From contig NZ_JACOIJ010000001.1 in assembly GCF_014692495.1 (NCBI RefSeq), positions 62,001 to 126,000 of the forward strand: a stretch of 64,000 nucleotides of DNA, written 5' to 3'. This document shows positions 55,085-64,000 of this stretch, one piece after another. Origin of the DNA: Sphingobacterium litopenaei. Lineage in GTDB: Bacteria > Bacteroidota > Bacteroidia > Sphingobacteriales > Sphingobacteriaceae. Numbering within the stretch: the stretch's first letter is position 1; every line of letters begins with the position of its first letter. The notes under the pieces are model-generated. The model ran no database searches. It was not told the origin of the DNA and saw only the letters and a list, made by a program, of their open reading frames with translations. A program made the translations under genes and the position numbers.

Positions 55085-57250
55085 TTATTTCATTTTGCCT
55101 AAAGCTTCTGTAACCGCTTTATATGCTGGTTTTCTTACGAAACCTTCTGTCCAAATACCAATAGGCTCACCTCTTCTCCAGAATGAATATTCATTGTCTG
55201 GACTATCTAATGGACTCCAAATGGTAATACCGTATTGTTGTGCTTTCGGAATGATTTCGAAATACTTTTCAATTACAAACTTGTACATATCAGCTTGTCT
55301 AGCATACATCTCGGCAGTAGCTTGAGGTGTTTTTACACCTACACCGATATCTAACTCCGAAATTTTGATAAGTTTGCCCGTAGCTGCCAATAATTGGAAC
55401 ATACTGACAATATTGTCTTTGTTCGTATTGATATCAATGTGCATTTGTGTACCAATACCATCTACTTTTGCACCTTTGCTTTCCACATATTCCACATAGG
55501 CAATCAGCCCTTTACACTTATTGCCACCGCCCTCTAAGCCGTAGTCATTAATGAAAAGTAAATCATTGGTATTACCGTATTTACGTGCAAACTCAATAGC
55601 TTTGACAGCATAATCTTTGCCCATATAGTCTTGCCAGTAAAATTCATCATCCGCCATTTCAGCTTTTCCAATACCCGTTTTCAAAGCATATTGATCTGGC
55701 CAATCCGACATTGGTTCATTTACGACATCCCAAGCTTTCACATATTCTTTAGTGGTCGTCATCATGCCTTTGATAAAATCCTCAAGTGCATTCGTGATGA
55801 TATCTTTTTTCTCTTCAGGTGTTTTTTCAATTACATTACCGCCCATACCACCGAAACCTTCGCCATCAGCTGATAATACGCGAGATGAATTGTTACCCCA
55901 GCCTATCCATCCATCTATTCCATTCTCAAAGTCTCCGTTTCCAATGATATTTGTATTGCTACCTGCTTTTACCAATTTGACATTGTCTACGTAAATAGTA
56001 CCATCATAATGTCCGAAATTGAAAATAAAGCGGTTGCGTACAGCGGTAGTTGTCAGTTTCAATTCAAATTCTTGGTAATCTGTCGTTAAAGCCACGGATC
56101 CGAAGCTGTTGCCTTGATAATCCGAGGTGCTTTGTAAGTCTGCACCTAATGTACCCGCTTTGCTACCTTTAGCTGCTAATGTCAATACGTATTCTGTATT
56201 ATTTTCAATACCAGAAATATCAAAGGCCGCCTGTGCTTCCCACGTGTTTACCACCGATGGGTTTATCATTTTTAAAGCAAATCCTTTTTCAATAGGAGCA
56301 CTTCCGCCACTACCTTCTTCATTATATTTTTCAACAGTAAAATTGTCAAAATAATATGTCGTCGCAGTTTTACCTAAATTGAAAGCTATCGTGGTACAAT
56401 TTTCGGTGTCGCTACCAATGTTAATTTCTCTTTCAAATTTCACCCATTCACTTGTTGTTTTGAATGAACCGAAGAAATCCCAGTGTTTATAAGAATAAGG
56501 AACGGTATGCGCTTGAGAACCGAATTCAGCCGGAGCATCCGACTTTGCATACATTGTGAATCTGTATTTTTCACCCAATTTTGTTGCTGCTGGGAATTTA
56601 ATGAATAACTGCGTATCCCAATCATTTGCTCTTACTTCAGCATTTACTAATTTTAGAGCACGACCTTCTCCACCTTCACCTTGTCCAGCGGCTGTAAATG
56701 ATACCACAGCATTCGTGTTAAATTCATAATTGCTATTGTCCGCGGACTCAAAATTATTTGATGTGATCACATCCCAAGTGGGGCTTCCTGAACCAGGAAG
56801 TTTGATAGGTGCAATTAATTTATTTAGGTATGCTGCATTTTGTCCAGAATGCCAAGTTAAGGTATGACCAAATATAGCCACATTGTTTTCTTTAGCTGTT
56901 TCAATTAACTTTTCAACCCGTGAAAAATCCATTGTTCCATCCGCTTTCACGATGGAAGAGTGTTTCATCTCATAGCCCATCACCATTTCATTAAAGTTGC
57001 GATTTACTAATCTGTACATCACACCTTTGTTGATATAGTCATCGATATTAAGTGCTACTCCTAATTTGAAATTTGGATTTGCATTTTGATCGATATAGGA
57101 AATTAAAGGGTCATATGAATTAATATCTTCTTGTGCGATTACACTTTCGGGTTTTTCAGCAAAGTAGTCAAGAAACTCGGGTTTTGCGCAGGAGGAGAGT
57201 AGTAGACTCACCATTAATCCATAACCTAATTTTGTATGTAAACGTTTCAT
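55085..57250 (-). CDS. xyn10C: GH10 endo-1,4-beta-xylanase with inserted carbohydrate-binding modules
   Basis: A 721-residue surface lipoprotein (signal ends LLSSC, Cys21) that cuts xylan. The GH10 barrel begins at about residue 45 (FKLGVALNI) and reaches FGHTLTWHSGQ (129-137). It is then interrupted by about 330 residues holding two jelly-roll CBM4/9-like modules (about 158-310 and 315-460). The barrel resumes and has the acid/base Glu512 (VVNEPMSDW) and nucleophile Glu632 (ISELDIGVG), ending near 721. Insertion of CBMs in GH10 is known in Prevotella Xyn10C and Bacteroides xylan loci, whose gene order matches this one. Confidence 0.95.
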   Translation of the reverse strand: MKRLHTKLGYGLMVSLLLSSCAKPEFLDYFAEKPESVIAQEDINSYDPLISYIDQNANPNFKLGVALNIDDYINKGVMYRLVNRNFNEMVMGYEMKHSSIVKADGTMDFSRVEKLIETAKENNVAIFGHTLTWHSGQNAAYLNKLIAPIKLPGSGSPTWDVITSNNFESADNSNYEFNTNAVVSFTAAGQGEGGEGRALKLVNAEVRANDWDTQLFIKFPAATKLGEKYRFTMYAKSDAPAEFGSQAHTVPYSYKHWDFFGSFKTTSEWVKFEREINIGSDTENCTTIAFNLGKTATTYYFDNFTVEKYNEEGSGGSAPIEKGFALKMINPSVVNTWEAQAAFDISGIENNTEYVLTLAAKGSKAGTLGADLQSTSDYQGNSFGSVALTTDYQEFELKLTTTAVRNRFIFNFGHYDGTIYVDNVKLVKAGSNTNIIGNGDFENGIDGWIGWGNNSSRVLSADGEGFGGMGGNVIEKTPEEKKDIITNALEDFIKGMMTTTKEYVKAWDVVNEPMSDWPDQYALKTGIGKAEMADDEFYWQDYMGKDYAVKAIEFARKYGNTNDLLFINDYGLEGGGNKCKGLIAYVEYVESKGAKVDGIGTQMHIDINTNKDNIVSMFQLLAATGKLIKISELDIGVGVKTPQATAEMYARQADMYKFVIEKYFEIIPKAQQYGITIWSPLDSPDNEYSFWRRGEPIGIWTEGFVRKPAYKAVTEALGKMK

Positions 57251-57279
57251 AATTCTAATTGATTAATAATTTTAGAATA

Positions 57280-58314
57280 TTAAGGTTTAAGAGCTACATT
57301 AAATGTTTCCATCTTAACACCTCTATCACGCATAACTAATGTATCTTTTGTGGATACACTCATTTGTGCCATTTCTATTTGGTATTCTAGATATAATCCA
57401 TCTCGATCTGTATTACCCCAACTGTTTTTTTCTCCTTTTTTGACAAAAGCTCCTCGACCAGTGGCGGTTACTCCATTTGTTGCTGAGCTAATAGTGCAAT
57501 TGTTATTATTGTCAAATGCTAACATCAATTCGATGTTGATATTTGTGCCATCTACATCTTTGAAGGTCAACGGTAGTTTTGCGTTTTGACGAGATGCAGT
57601 TATTAAATTTTTAACTTCATCTTTTTCGACAGAAGCATTTCTACGGTTTAATGTTTGGTTCAAGGAATTGTTTCCATTCTTGCCTACTATTATATCTTGA
57701 CCACGTCTAAGGTAGTTACCATGCCAAGTATTGATATATTTTATAGCATAAAATGTATAATCTTTAGGTTGAACTTCCCAATCATCTGCAACTGCTCTGC
57801 GTTGAAGGCTTCCAATTTTAGGTGTACCGGATAATATAGAATCTGCATTAGTCACATTGGTAATACGTAAGGGTAATACGTATGTGGTATTAATGGATTT
57901 GGGATCTGCAAAGAATGCATCGGTTAATTGTACTTCCACACCTCCTGAAGGCTTTCCTTGTGGAATAATCATCTGATTAGAAGCTAATGTATAATAATTT
58001 GATGGTAAAGGGAGTACATCGCCTCCCTCAGGGCTATATATTATATTTTGTGTCAACGCATTATCAACGACGAAATCAACTTTGACGTCTTCTTTTGTAC
58101 TGTATACACCACCAGTAGTAGCCATTACATTGATTTTACCTTGATTATCCAAAGATGTATCAAAAATATCTTCACCCAATGTGATGGTACGTACAGGATA
58201 TTGGTAGGCAAAGTAAACCGTTTGATATTCGTAATCAGGAAATTCCCAATCTTGATTTTTGCAGCTTGTAATAGCCAACAATAAGGTCGCATAAATTATA
58301 TTTATTCTTTTCAT
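57280..58314 (-). CDS. xusE: XusE-like surface lipoprotein (DUF1735/DUF5627)
   Basis: A 344-residue lipoprotein (signal ends AITSC, Cys18). The N-terminal half resembles DUF1735: YQTVYFAYQYPVRTITLGEDIFDTSLDNQGK and LPLRITNVTNADSILSG. The C-terminal domain (about 190-344, GNYLRRGQDIIV, YLEYQIEM) resembles DUF5627. In Xus-type xylan loci this position holds a glycan-binding surface protein. It probably binds xylan at the cell surface alongside the SusD protein. It lies 18 bp after susD and 29 bp before GH10. Confidence 0.8.
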   Translation of the reverse strand: MKRINIIYATLLLAITSCKNQDWEFPDYEYQTVYFAYQYPVRTITLGEDIFDTSLDNQGKINVMATTGGVYSTKEDVKVDFVVDNALTQNIIYSPEGGDVLPLPSNYYTLASNQMIIPQGKPSGGVEVQLTDAFFADPKSINTTYVLPLRITNVTNADSILSGTPKIGSLQRRAVADDWEVQPKDYTFYAIKYINTWHGNYLRRGQDIIVGKNGNNSLNQTLNRRNASVEKDEVKNLITASRQNAKLPLTFKDVDGTNINIELMLAFDNNNNCTISSATNGVTATGRGAFVKKGEKNSWGNTDRDGLYLEYQIEMAQMSVSTKDTLVMRDRGVKMETFNVALKP

Positions 58315-58332
58315 GAGTTCAAATTTGAAATG

Positions 58333-60099
58333 TTACCAACCATTATTTTGTTGAAGGTTATTATACTTTAATATTTCACTGTAAGGAATTGGGCCATACT
58401 GCATATATGGTTCGAAAACACGGTTTTCTACCGTAATTACATTATAAGTATTGTTTTCTATGCTAATGCCTTGAGCAGGAATTGTTAGATTTTCGTTCCA
58501 TCTGCGCAAATCCCAGAATCTGAATCCTTCAAAACATAGTTCTAAACGTCTTTCATTACGAATTAACTGACGCATTTGATCTTTGTTGTTTTTTACCTGT
58601 TCTAAATATGGATCTCCATTCGTAGTTCCTACACCAGCGCGTGTACGAATAGCTTTGATAATATCATAGGCTGAAAACGAGAATGAACCTCGACCAGTAG
58701 GTCCCCAAGCTTCATTTGCAGCTTCGGCATAAGCTAAATAAATTTCTGTCATGCGTAATCGGGGAGTGACATGGTATTGACCAGATACATTTGATGGATT
58801 TAAATTTACATCCTGACGTAAAAGCTTACGCATATAATAGCCCGTACGTGTAGATGTCTCAACTTTGTTGAGTCCATCGTTAGTTGGACTATTTACCGCG
58901 GTATTGATAGCGGTATTATTTACTCCAGAAGTAGACCCATTGACCAAGATATAATTTTTTAATCTTGGATCTCTATTATCATAAGGGCTATTTGCATTAT
59001 AGCCGCTTGCCGCATCATTAATTGGATAACCATTAGCCATTGGAAATGCATCTACTAAATTTTGTGTAGGATTTAATCTTCCTCGCCCAAATAAGGTCGG
59101 AGGAAAGTGATCTGCCTCTAAGGAGGAAGAAAGGTCACCTCTGTCAACACGCCAGATAATTTCTGCTGTGTTTCTTCCGGACTCCATCTGATTTACACTT
59201 GCTGGTAAATAGAATAGTGCACCTTGAGGATCAACACCAGATATGCCACCTTTTTGCTGTATAACATTCCCAGCATAATTTGCTGCTTGTTCCCATTTAG
59301 CTGTATTACCATCATTAAAAGCAGGACTAGCTGCTAAAAGAGCTGCTTTAGCGCGAATAGCTTGGCTAATTCTTTTGGTCATACGAAGTCTGAATTTTTC
59401 GCCAAAAACTTGGTTATAGTCTGTTAAGTTTACACCTAAGGATTGGTATTTAGCGGGTATTTGGCTTGCATTTGAAATATCTTCAAAATCAAGCGGTAAA
59501 AGTTCGTCTGCTTTATCTAAATCTGCATAAATTTGTTGCATACATTCCTCAAAAGTGGCTCTAGGTTTATTAAAGTCAGATTCTGAAGTTTCGTATTCTA
59601 GTACAATTGGTATTCCCAATACTTCACCGCTACTTGTTTTGCCAGCATGTGTTTGCAATAAATGGAACATAAATAATGCGCGTAAGCCTAATGCTTCACC
59701 TTTCATCCGATCATTGAACATCGAATTAATAGGAGCAGAGGATGACCACTCCACTTTATCTTGAATGGATAGAAAATTATTAATGTATTGAATTGCTGAA
59801 CGACTGTTTCTCCATTGTTCTAAAGGATTATTCATGGCAGTCCATTGACCCGTAGCAATTTTTAAATAATTGCTCGCGCGATCATTTGTTACCGCATCAT
59901 CTGTAGCTACATCATTGAATGACCAACTATTTGTAGGTACTCTGTTATAGCCGTTGAGTAAGATACCTTGTGCATATAAAGGTCTTGTATATGCAGTTTC
60001 AATATCTAGAAAATTTTCGATTGAAGGTGTAAACATATCTTCACATGACGTGAATGCTATAGTCGATGTAACACCTAATATGAATAGTAATTTTTTCAT
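58333..60099 (-). CDS. xusD: RagB/SusD glycan-binding lipoprotein (XusD-like)
   Basis: A 588-residue surface lipoprotein (signal ends FTSCED, Cys19; the acidic residues just after resemble a surface-export signal). SusD features are the tetratricopeptide-like helices with LRALFMFHLLQTHAG, the TYATEIYLAY-like LRMTEIYLAYAEAANEAWG, IRTRAGVG and the C-terminal LIRNERRLELCFEGFRFWDLRRW. It lids the SusC-like transporter encoded upstream and captures xylo-oligosaccharides. It is 21 bp after susC and 18 bp before the XusE-like gene, in a tight operon. Confidence 0.92.
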   Translation of the reverse strand: MKKLLFILGVTSTIAFTSCEDMFTPSIENFLDIETAYTRPLYAQGILLNGYNRVPTNSWSFNDVATDDAVTNDRASNYLKIATGQWTAMNNPLEQWRNSRSAIQYINNFLSIQDKVEWSSSAPINSMFNDRMKGEALGLRALFMFHLLQTHAGKTSSGEVLGIPIVLEYETSESDFNKPRATFEECMQQIYADLDKADELLPLDFEDISNASQIPAKYQSLGVNLTDYNQVFGEKFRLRMTKRISQAIRAKAALLAASPAFNDGNTAKWEQAANYAGNVIQQKGGISGVDPQGALFYLPASVNQMESGRNTAEIIWRVDRGDLSSSLEADHFPPTLFGRGRLNPTQNLVDAFPMANGYPINDAASGYNANSPYDNRDPRLKNYILVNGSTSGVNNTAINTAVNSPTNDGLNKVETSTRTGYYMRKLLRQDVNLNPSNVSGQYHVTPRLRMTEIYLAYAEAANEAWGPTGRGSFSFSAYDIIKAIRTRAGVGTTNGDPYLEQVKNNKDQMRQLIRNERRLELCFEGFRFWDLRRWNENLTIPAQGISIENNTYNVITVENRVFEPYMQYGPIPYSEILKYNNLQQNNGW

Positions 60100-60120
60100 G
60101 TCTTATCTATTAGTCTTGTT

Positions 60121-62985
60121 CTAGAATAGAGCCTTAACGCCAAAGTTGAAAAATCTGGTTTGTGGTGTACTACCCACTGATAGCTGCATAGTTTCTCTTT
60201 CTTTAGCAAAAGTCATTAGATTGAAACCATTTACATAAGTGCCTAACTCACGAAGAATTCCCTTGCCCAAAATAGATTTAGGAAAATCGTATGATATCTG
60301 GACTTTGCTTAAATCAAAACGATTTGTACTATACATCCAGAAATCAGAAGCTCTATAATTATTATCACTATTGTTAGTAGTCAATCGGGGATAAGTAGCG
60401 GTCGTACTAGTCTCCGGAGTCCAACGATTACGAACGACTTCTGAATATTTGTCTTCCGCATCAACCCAGAAATAAGAATTATTACGCAAAGCATTAGCAC
60501 CATTACGACTTGTCGCGACAGCGAACAAGGTTAAGTTTTTCCATTTGGCAGTAATATTGAATCCTAAAGAGAAAGGCGCACCGGCCCATCCTCCTTTGCC
60601 GAGATAAATTTCATCACGTGTATCAATTGTACCATCACCGTTTTGGTCTATGTATTTGATGTCACCAGGTCTCACTTCACCAAATGATGAAGTAGCTGAA
60701 TTATCTATGTCGCTTTGATCTCTATAGAATCCATTACTTTGGAGCCCCCAAATAGCATCCAATGGTTTTCCTGTACGGTTTTGGTAAGCAAATTCAAATA
60801 TCTCATCACGTTTAGAAGCTTGGGTGTCATAATAAAGTCCATTCACTCCTAAAGAAAGACTGCTAGAACTATTAAAAGATTTATTAATATTAATTCCAAA
60901 ATCAACCCCCTTACGTTCATCTATATTATAATTCACATATGGTAAATCAGAATATACAGGCCAGTATGACATAAAATACATAGGATATATGGTACTTGGC
61001 TGGGTCAATAAACCATTCATCTGATTATAGAAATAAGTTGCATTATAACTGATTAAGTTATTAAACATATTGGCTTCAAAGCCAAAGCTAAACTCTCTAC
61101 GTTTCGGGTAAGTCATATCTTTATTATCTCCACGCACACGATCAAAAGAATGTACAAGTTGACCATCTGCCCAACTGTACCATGCACCTTCTTGATAGGT
61201 ATAATAGCCTTGATACATATAGAATTGCTCAATATCCACGTCTGTATTCACTATACCAGCAGAAGCTTTAAATCGAAGATCATTAAAAATGCCTCCTTTC
61301 ATAAATTCTTCTTCACTTAATCTCCACGCTAAGGATAGTGTAGGGGAGAAGGCTTTACGTTTACCTTCCGGTAATTTTGCAGAATGCGGCAATGCTCCGC
61401 TGAAGTCAGCATAATATTTGTTTGCAAAATTGTAACCCAGATGTAAGCCTAAGTTTGCATTACTTTGCTTATGATATTCTGCTGATCGTGTTATTTGAAA
61501 TGCATTAGCCAGAAGAATCGCGGACACATGATGATTGTCGTTATATGTACGGAAATAATTAAGCCTAGCATTCATGCCAATTGTTTGACGATAAATACTA
61601 CCTCCAATATTCTGAACACCGTTTCTACGATCTTCGCCATATTTTGTCAAACTGCTAATCAAATCTTCTCCATTATAATTATTCCATGCGGCTTGGTAGA
61701 CTGCATAGGTATTATTGTACGATTGATTGTATTGATTTTGATAATCAATAGCTAAGGCTGTTTGAAAAGTAAGTCCTTCCGTAATTCCTTTCAAATCAAA
61801 ATCTAATCCTGTATTAAATTGAAATTGCCTATTCATATGACGACTGCTTCCACCAGAATATATAGTGGCAAAGGCATTAGTTTGATCGAGTTGGCTTCCA
61901 CCTAATAAATACTGTCCATTTACTAAGAAGTTGGTGGTATTTACATAAGTCCAAGAGTTCTCATCTGCTTCCTCGAGCATACTAATGGGAATAAGTGGTG
62001 AGAAGCGATGTGGTCTACCAGTCGCTGCTGCTGCCCAATAGTCCGTGTTTACACCTTTTTGGGTGTAGAAGCTAGCAGAAGCATCAACATTAAGTGACAT
62101 GATGCTATTAAGTCTAGAATCAATGTTTCCGCGCATATTGAATCTATTAGATGTATTTCCCTTCGCTTCACCAAAATTTAAAAGTGATCCGGCCGACCAA
62201 AAACCAAAATTTGTATAATATTTAGTTTTGTCACCTCCTCCAGAAACTTCAGCTGTGGCGTCATAGCGATTGAAGCTGTTCTTGATATAATCCGAAGAAT
62301 AATAGTCTACATTTGGATATCTATAAGGATTAATTCCGACTGCATGATGATATATAGTTTCTTCACTATATAGGTTAGGTAGTCCATCATTTCTTCTGGC
62401 CTCATTATATAATGTCATATATTCGGCAGATCCTAAATATTTTGGATAGCTAATTGGCGTATTAATACCCGCATTCGTACGGATATTAATCTTTTGATTA
62501 TCTTCCTGTCCGCGTTTTGTAGTAATATATATTACTCCTTTAGATGCTAAACTTCCATATAACGCAACTGCATTAATTCCTTTCATTACAGAAATTTCTT
62601 CGATCTCTGTAGGCATTACATTATTAGCGTCTCTTGGAAAACCATCTACCAATAATAGATATCCCCCAGTTCCCCAAATATTACCATTGTATCCTGGAAT
62701 AAAGGCATCCAAATTGTCTAAGCTGTAAGTGGTGTAATTTTTATTTAATAGGTTATTAATATTGATGGCGCTTACTTCGCCCATTACATCTTTTTTCTTT
62801 ACTTTACGAAAAGCTACTTGAACCAATTCGGTACTATCTGTATACAAACTATCTTGCAGGGCAATAGAAAAAGATATATTATTTGGGTGTGCAAATAGGT
62901 ATATTCCTGGAGAAGCTAATATTCCCATGGATGCAATACTTAAGCACACCGCTTTCTTTATGTTTTTATACTTCATTGTCTTCAT
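60121..62985 (-). CDS. xusC: SusC/RagA TonB-linked outer membrane transporter (XusC-like), short N-terminus
   Basis: A 954-residue TonB-dependent transporter. After a signal region (about 1-45), a TonB-box-like segment ELVQVAFRKVKKKDVMG (54-70) leads into the plug: GTGGYLLLVDGFPRDANNV and EIEEISVMKGINAVALYGSLASKGVIYITTKRG. A large barrel follows, ending FFNFGVKALF. The usual SusC N-terminal carboxypeptidase-regulatory-like domain of about 80 residues is absent. It imports xylo-oligosaccharides captured by the SusD partner. Gene order susD(partial)-susC-susD marks it as the second SusC of a tandem pair. Confidence 0.93.
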   Translation of the reverse strand: MKTMKYKNIKKAVCLSIASMGILASPGIYLFAHPNNISFSIALQDSLYTDSTELVQVAFRKVKKKDVMGEVSAININNLLNKNYTTYSLDNLDAFIPGYNGNIWGTGGYLLLVDGFPRDANNVMPTEIEEISVMKGINAVALYGSLASKGVIYITTKRGQEDNQKINIRTNAGINTPISYPKYLGSAEYMTLYNEARRNDGLPNLYSEETIYHHAVGINPYRYPNVDYYSSDYIKNSFNRYDATAEVSGGGDKTKYYTNFGFWSAGSLLNFGEAKGNTSNRFNMRGNIDSRLNSIMSLNVDASASFYTQKGVNTDYWAAAATGRPHRFSPLIPISMLEEADENSWTYVNTTNFLVNGQYLLGGSQLDQTNAFATIYSGGSSRHMNRQFQFNTGLDFDLKGITEGLTFQTALAIDYQNQYNQSYNNTYAVYQAAWNNYNGEDLISSLTKYGEDRRNGVQNIGGSIYRQTIGMNARLNYFRTYNDNHHVSAILLANAFQITRSAEYHKQSNANLGLHLGYNFANKYYADFSGALPHSAKLPEGKRKAFSPTLSLAWRLSEEEFMKGGIFNDLRFKASAGIVNTDVDIEQFYMYQGYYTYQEGAWYSWADGQLVHSFDRVRGDNKDMTYPKRREFSFGFEANMFNNLISYNATYFYNQMNGLLTQPSTIYPMYFMSYWPVYSDLPYVNYNIDERKGVDFGININKSFNSSSSLSLGVNGLYYDTQASKRDEIFEFAYQNRTGKPLDAIWGLQSNGFYRDQSDIDNSATSSFGEVRPGDIKYIDQNGDGTIDTRDEIYLGKGGWAGAPFSLGFNITAKWKNLTLFAVATSRNGANALRNNSYFWVDAEDKYSEVVRNRWTPETSTTATYPRLTTNNSDNNYRASDFWMYSTNRFDLSKVQISYDFPKSILGKGILRELGTYVNGFNLMTFAKERETMQLSVGSTPQTRFFNFGVKALF

Positions 62986-63012
62986 AATTTAATGAATGGA
63001 TCATCCTCCGGA

Positions 63013-64000
63013 TTACCAGCCTGGATTTTGATAAAACTCAGGATATAAATTCACATCCGATACTTTAAGTGGTAACCAATAATGTTTGGAAGAAAAATTT
63101 CTTTCCAATATCACATTCTCTCGAATATTTACAATACGGTTATTTGTTGGATCTTCGGGGTCAAATGATGCTCTGTCGAATTCTACCGACGTCTTTAAGG
63201 TATATGGTCTTTCGATTAATAATAGCCATCTTCTTAAATCATTAAAACGGTGTCCTTCATATGCTAATTCCACCGCGCGTTCGCGTCTTAACTCATCCAA
63301 GAATGTAGACACTGAACTTTGAAACTTTTGATGCACAGGGGCTACACCAGCGCGCTCACGAATAACATTTACGGCATCCAACGCTGTTTTACTAAAGTTT
63401 GATGATTTGCCACTAATACTGTTGTTTCCCATTAAAGCAGCCTCTGCGTACATTAAATACACATCAGCAAGCCGTAAATAGGGTATGTAAATATTCATAG
63501 CGTATGAGTAATCGAAATGCCTGTCGTAGTTATTGGCAGCCAACGTCGTAAACTTTCGTAAAGAATAACCTGTCCGAGACCCATTTTGAATACTTCTATA
63601 TGATCCTCCTGTGTATAATTGCGCGTAGCGTCTGAGATTAGGATCCATATCAGTTTCCGTAATATTTCCAGTAACCACTTTCACGCCGTCAAATAGTATG
63701 TCTGTATAGAATCTAGGATCTCTATTTTTCCAAGGATAATTTGGATCATACCCAGATTCTGGATCAGCTTTAGTAATGTCCTTTATTGGTAATCCATTTG
63801 CCATACCATAATTGGCATGTACATAGTTTGCTGTAGGATTGAATTTTATTGCGTCACCTTCGGAAATTAAACCAGGGAGGTATTGTTTACTGGTATTATA
63901 ATGGGTGTCGTTACCATTATTATAAGGTCCTCGAAAAATAGCCTCCGTACTACCTGGCAAAGCCCAGTTTTGATTAATTGTACGGAATACGGTATGAATA
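63013..64000 (-). CDS. xusB: RagB/SusD glycan-binding lipoprotein (XusB-like), N-terminus beyond window
   Basis: The visible 328 codons are the C-terminal part of a SusD protein and stay open to the window edge; an internal TTG at 63960 is not the start. Typical segments are YIPYLRLADVYLMYAEAALMG, NVIRERAGVAPVH, FLDELRRERAVELAYEGHRFNDLRRWLLL and the closing LYPEFYQNPGW. It precedes the SusC gene by 27 bp on the same strand. In Xus loci a first SusC (XusA) would lie just beyond the right edge. It is only distantly similar to the other SusD here, so the two pairs likely bind different chain lengths. Confidence 0.9.
   Translation of the reverse strand, partial: IHTVFRTINQNWALPGSTEAIFRGPYNNGNDTHYNTSKQYLPGLISEGDAIKFNPTANYVHANYGMANGLPIKDITKADPESGYDPNYPWKNRDPRFYTDILFDGVKVVTGNITETDMDPNLRRYAQLYTGGSYRSIQNGSRTGYSLRKFTTLAANNYDRHFDYSYAMNIYIPYLRLADVYLMYAEAALMGNNSISGKSSNFSKTALDAVNVIRERAGVAPVHQKFQSSVSTFLDELRRERAVELAYEGHRFNDLRRWLLLIERPYTLKTSVEFDRASFDPEDPTNNRIVNIRENVILERNFSSKHYWLPLKVSDVNLYPEFYQNPGW

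Noticed and set aside
60121-62985. SusC with short N-terminus considered as a truncated pseudogene
   Set aside because: The start, signal region, TonB-box-like segment, plug and full barrel with aromatic end are all in one frame, with normal operon spacing.
1-64000. CRISPR arrays, insertion sequences, prophage genes
   Set aside because: No regular direct repeats, transposase or phage-like proteins were seen; most of the sequence is explained by housekeeping, transport and sugar genes.

Overview
The window looks like a chromosomal segment of a Bacteroidota species, most likely Sphingobacteriaceae (Sphingobacterium-like). The reasons are: an AT-rich genome; candidate promoters of the Bacteroidota type (TAnnTTTG near -7, in places with an upstream TTG); SusC/SusD pairs; a PorT-type type IX secretion protein beside ubiE/menG; TamL, DUF6089 and DUF4290 family proteins; and many Bacteroidota-style lipoproteins. 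No insertion sequence, prophage or CRISPR array was seen. Family names rest on motif recognition and gene order read by eye; no database search was run.

Layout. 1-2510 (minus): trmH, an MFS exporter and a partial AI-2E-type permease. 2518-7011: tamL, two small membrane proteins, a short Ppx/GppA phosphatase and tRNA-Leu(GAG). 7055-9154 (minus): a two-gene membrane Fe-S module resembling HdrB/HdrC, with a palindrome over its promoter. 9301-16444 (minus): an envelope-biogenesis operon, CBS/ACT protein - nadK - DUF6089 - uppS - bamA - two OmpH/Skp chaperones. 16623-18405: an acyltransferase pair resembling the glycine-lipid genes glsA/glsB. 18488-21671 (minus): nnr and dnaB, with related terminator hairpins. 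22082-25331: ubiE, porT, an SDR, YqeY and ElaA. 25371-33161: an ABC-F ATPase, pyrD, an OmpA-like lipoprotein, two lipoproteins of unknown role, a PagL-like deacylase and an AEC transporter.

33261-42632 is one long plus-strand run of eight genes: a SUMF1-fold protein, two Gfo/Idh/MocA oxidoreductases, ApbE, a TIM-barrel sugar isomerase, a NupG-like permease, a GMC oxidoreductase and a gluconate-2-dehydrogenase-subunit-3 protein. Most members carry Tat-like or Sec signals, so it reads as an exported sugar (probably 3-keto-sugar) oxidation system whose product is imported by the permease. It is the best candidate here for incompletely described biology.

42769-48305 holds pyrC, an LD-carboxypeptidase, an M14 carboxypeptidase lipoprotein, a DinB/YfiT protein, a frameshifted VOC gene and a VanX-like dipeptidase. 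Together they suggest peptide turnover, possibly of the cell wall. 48430-53666 carries uvrD/pcrA, DUF4290, murA (Asp in place of the fosfomycin-target Cys) and a YceI lipoprotein. 53718-64000 (minus) carries an HxlR regulator with a perfect palindrome at its start codon, then most of a xylan utilisation locus: susD (cut by the window edge) - susC - susD - XusE-like lipoprotein - GH10 xylanase with CBMs inserted in the catalytic domain - SGNH esterase. The order matches the Xus systems of Prevotella and Bacteroides.
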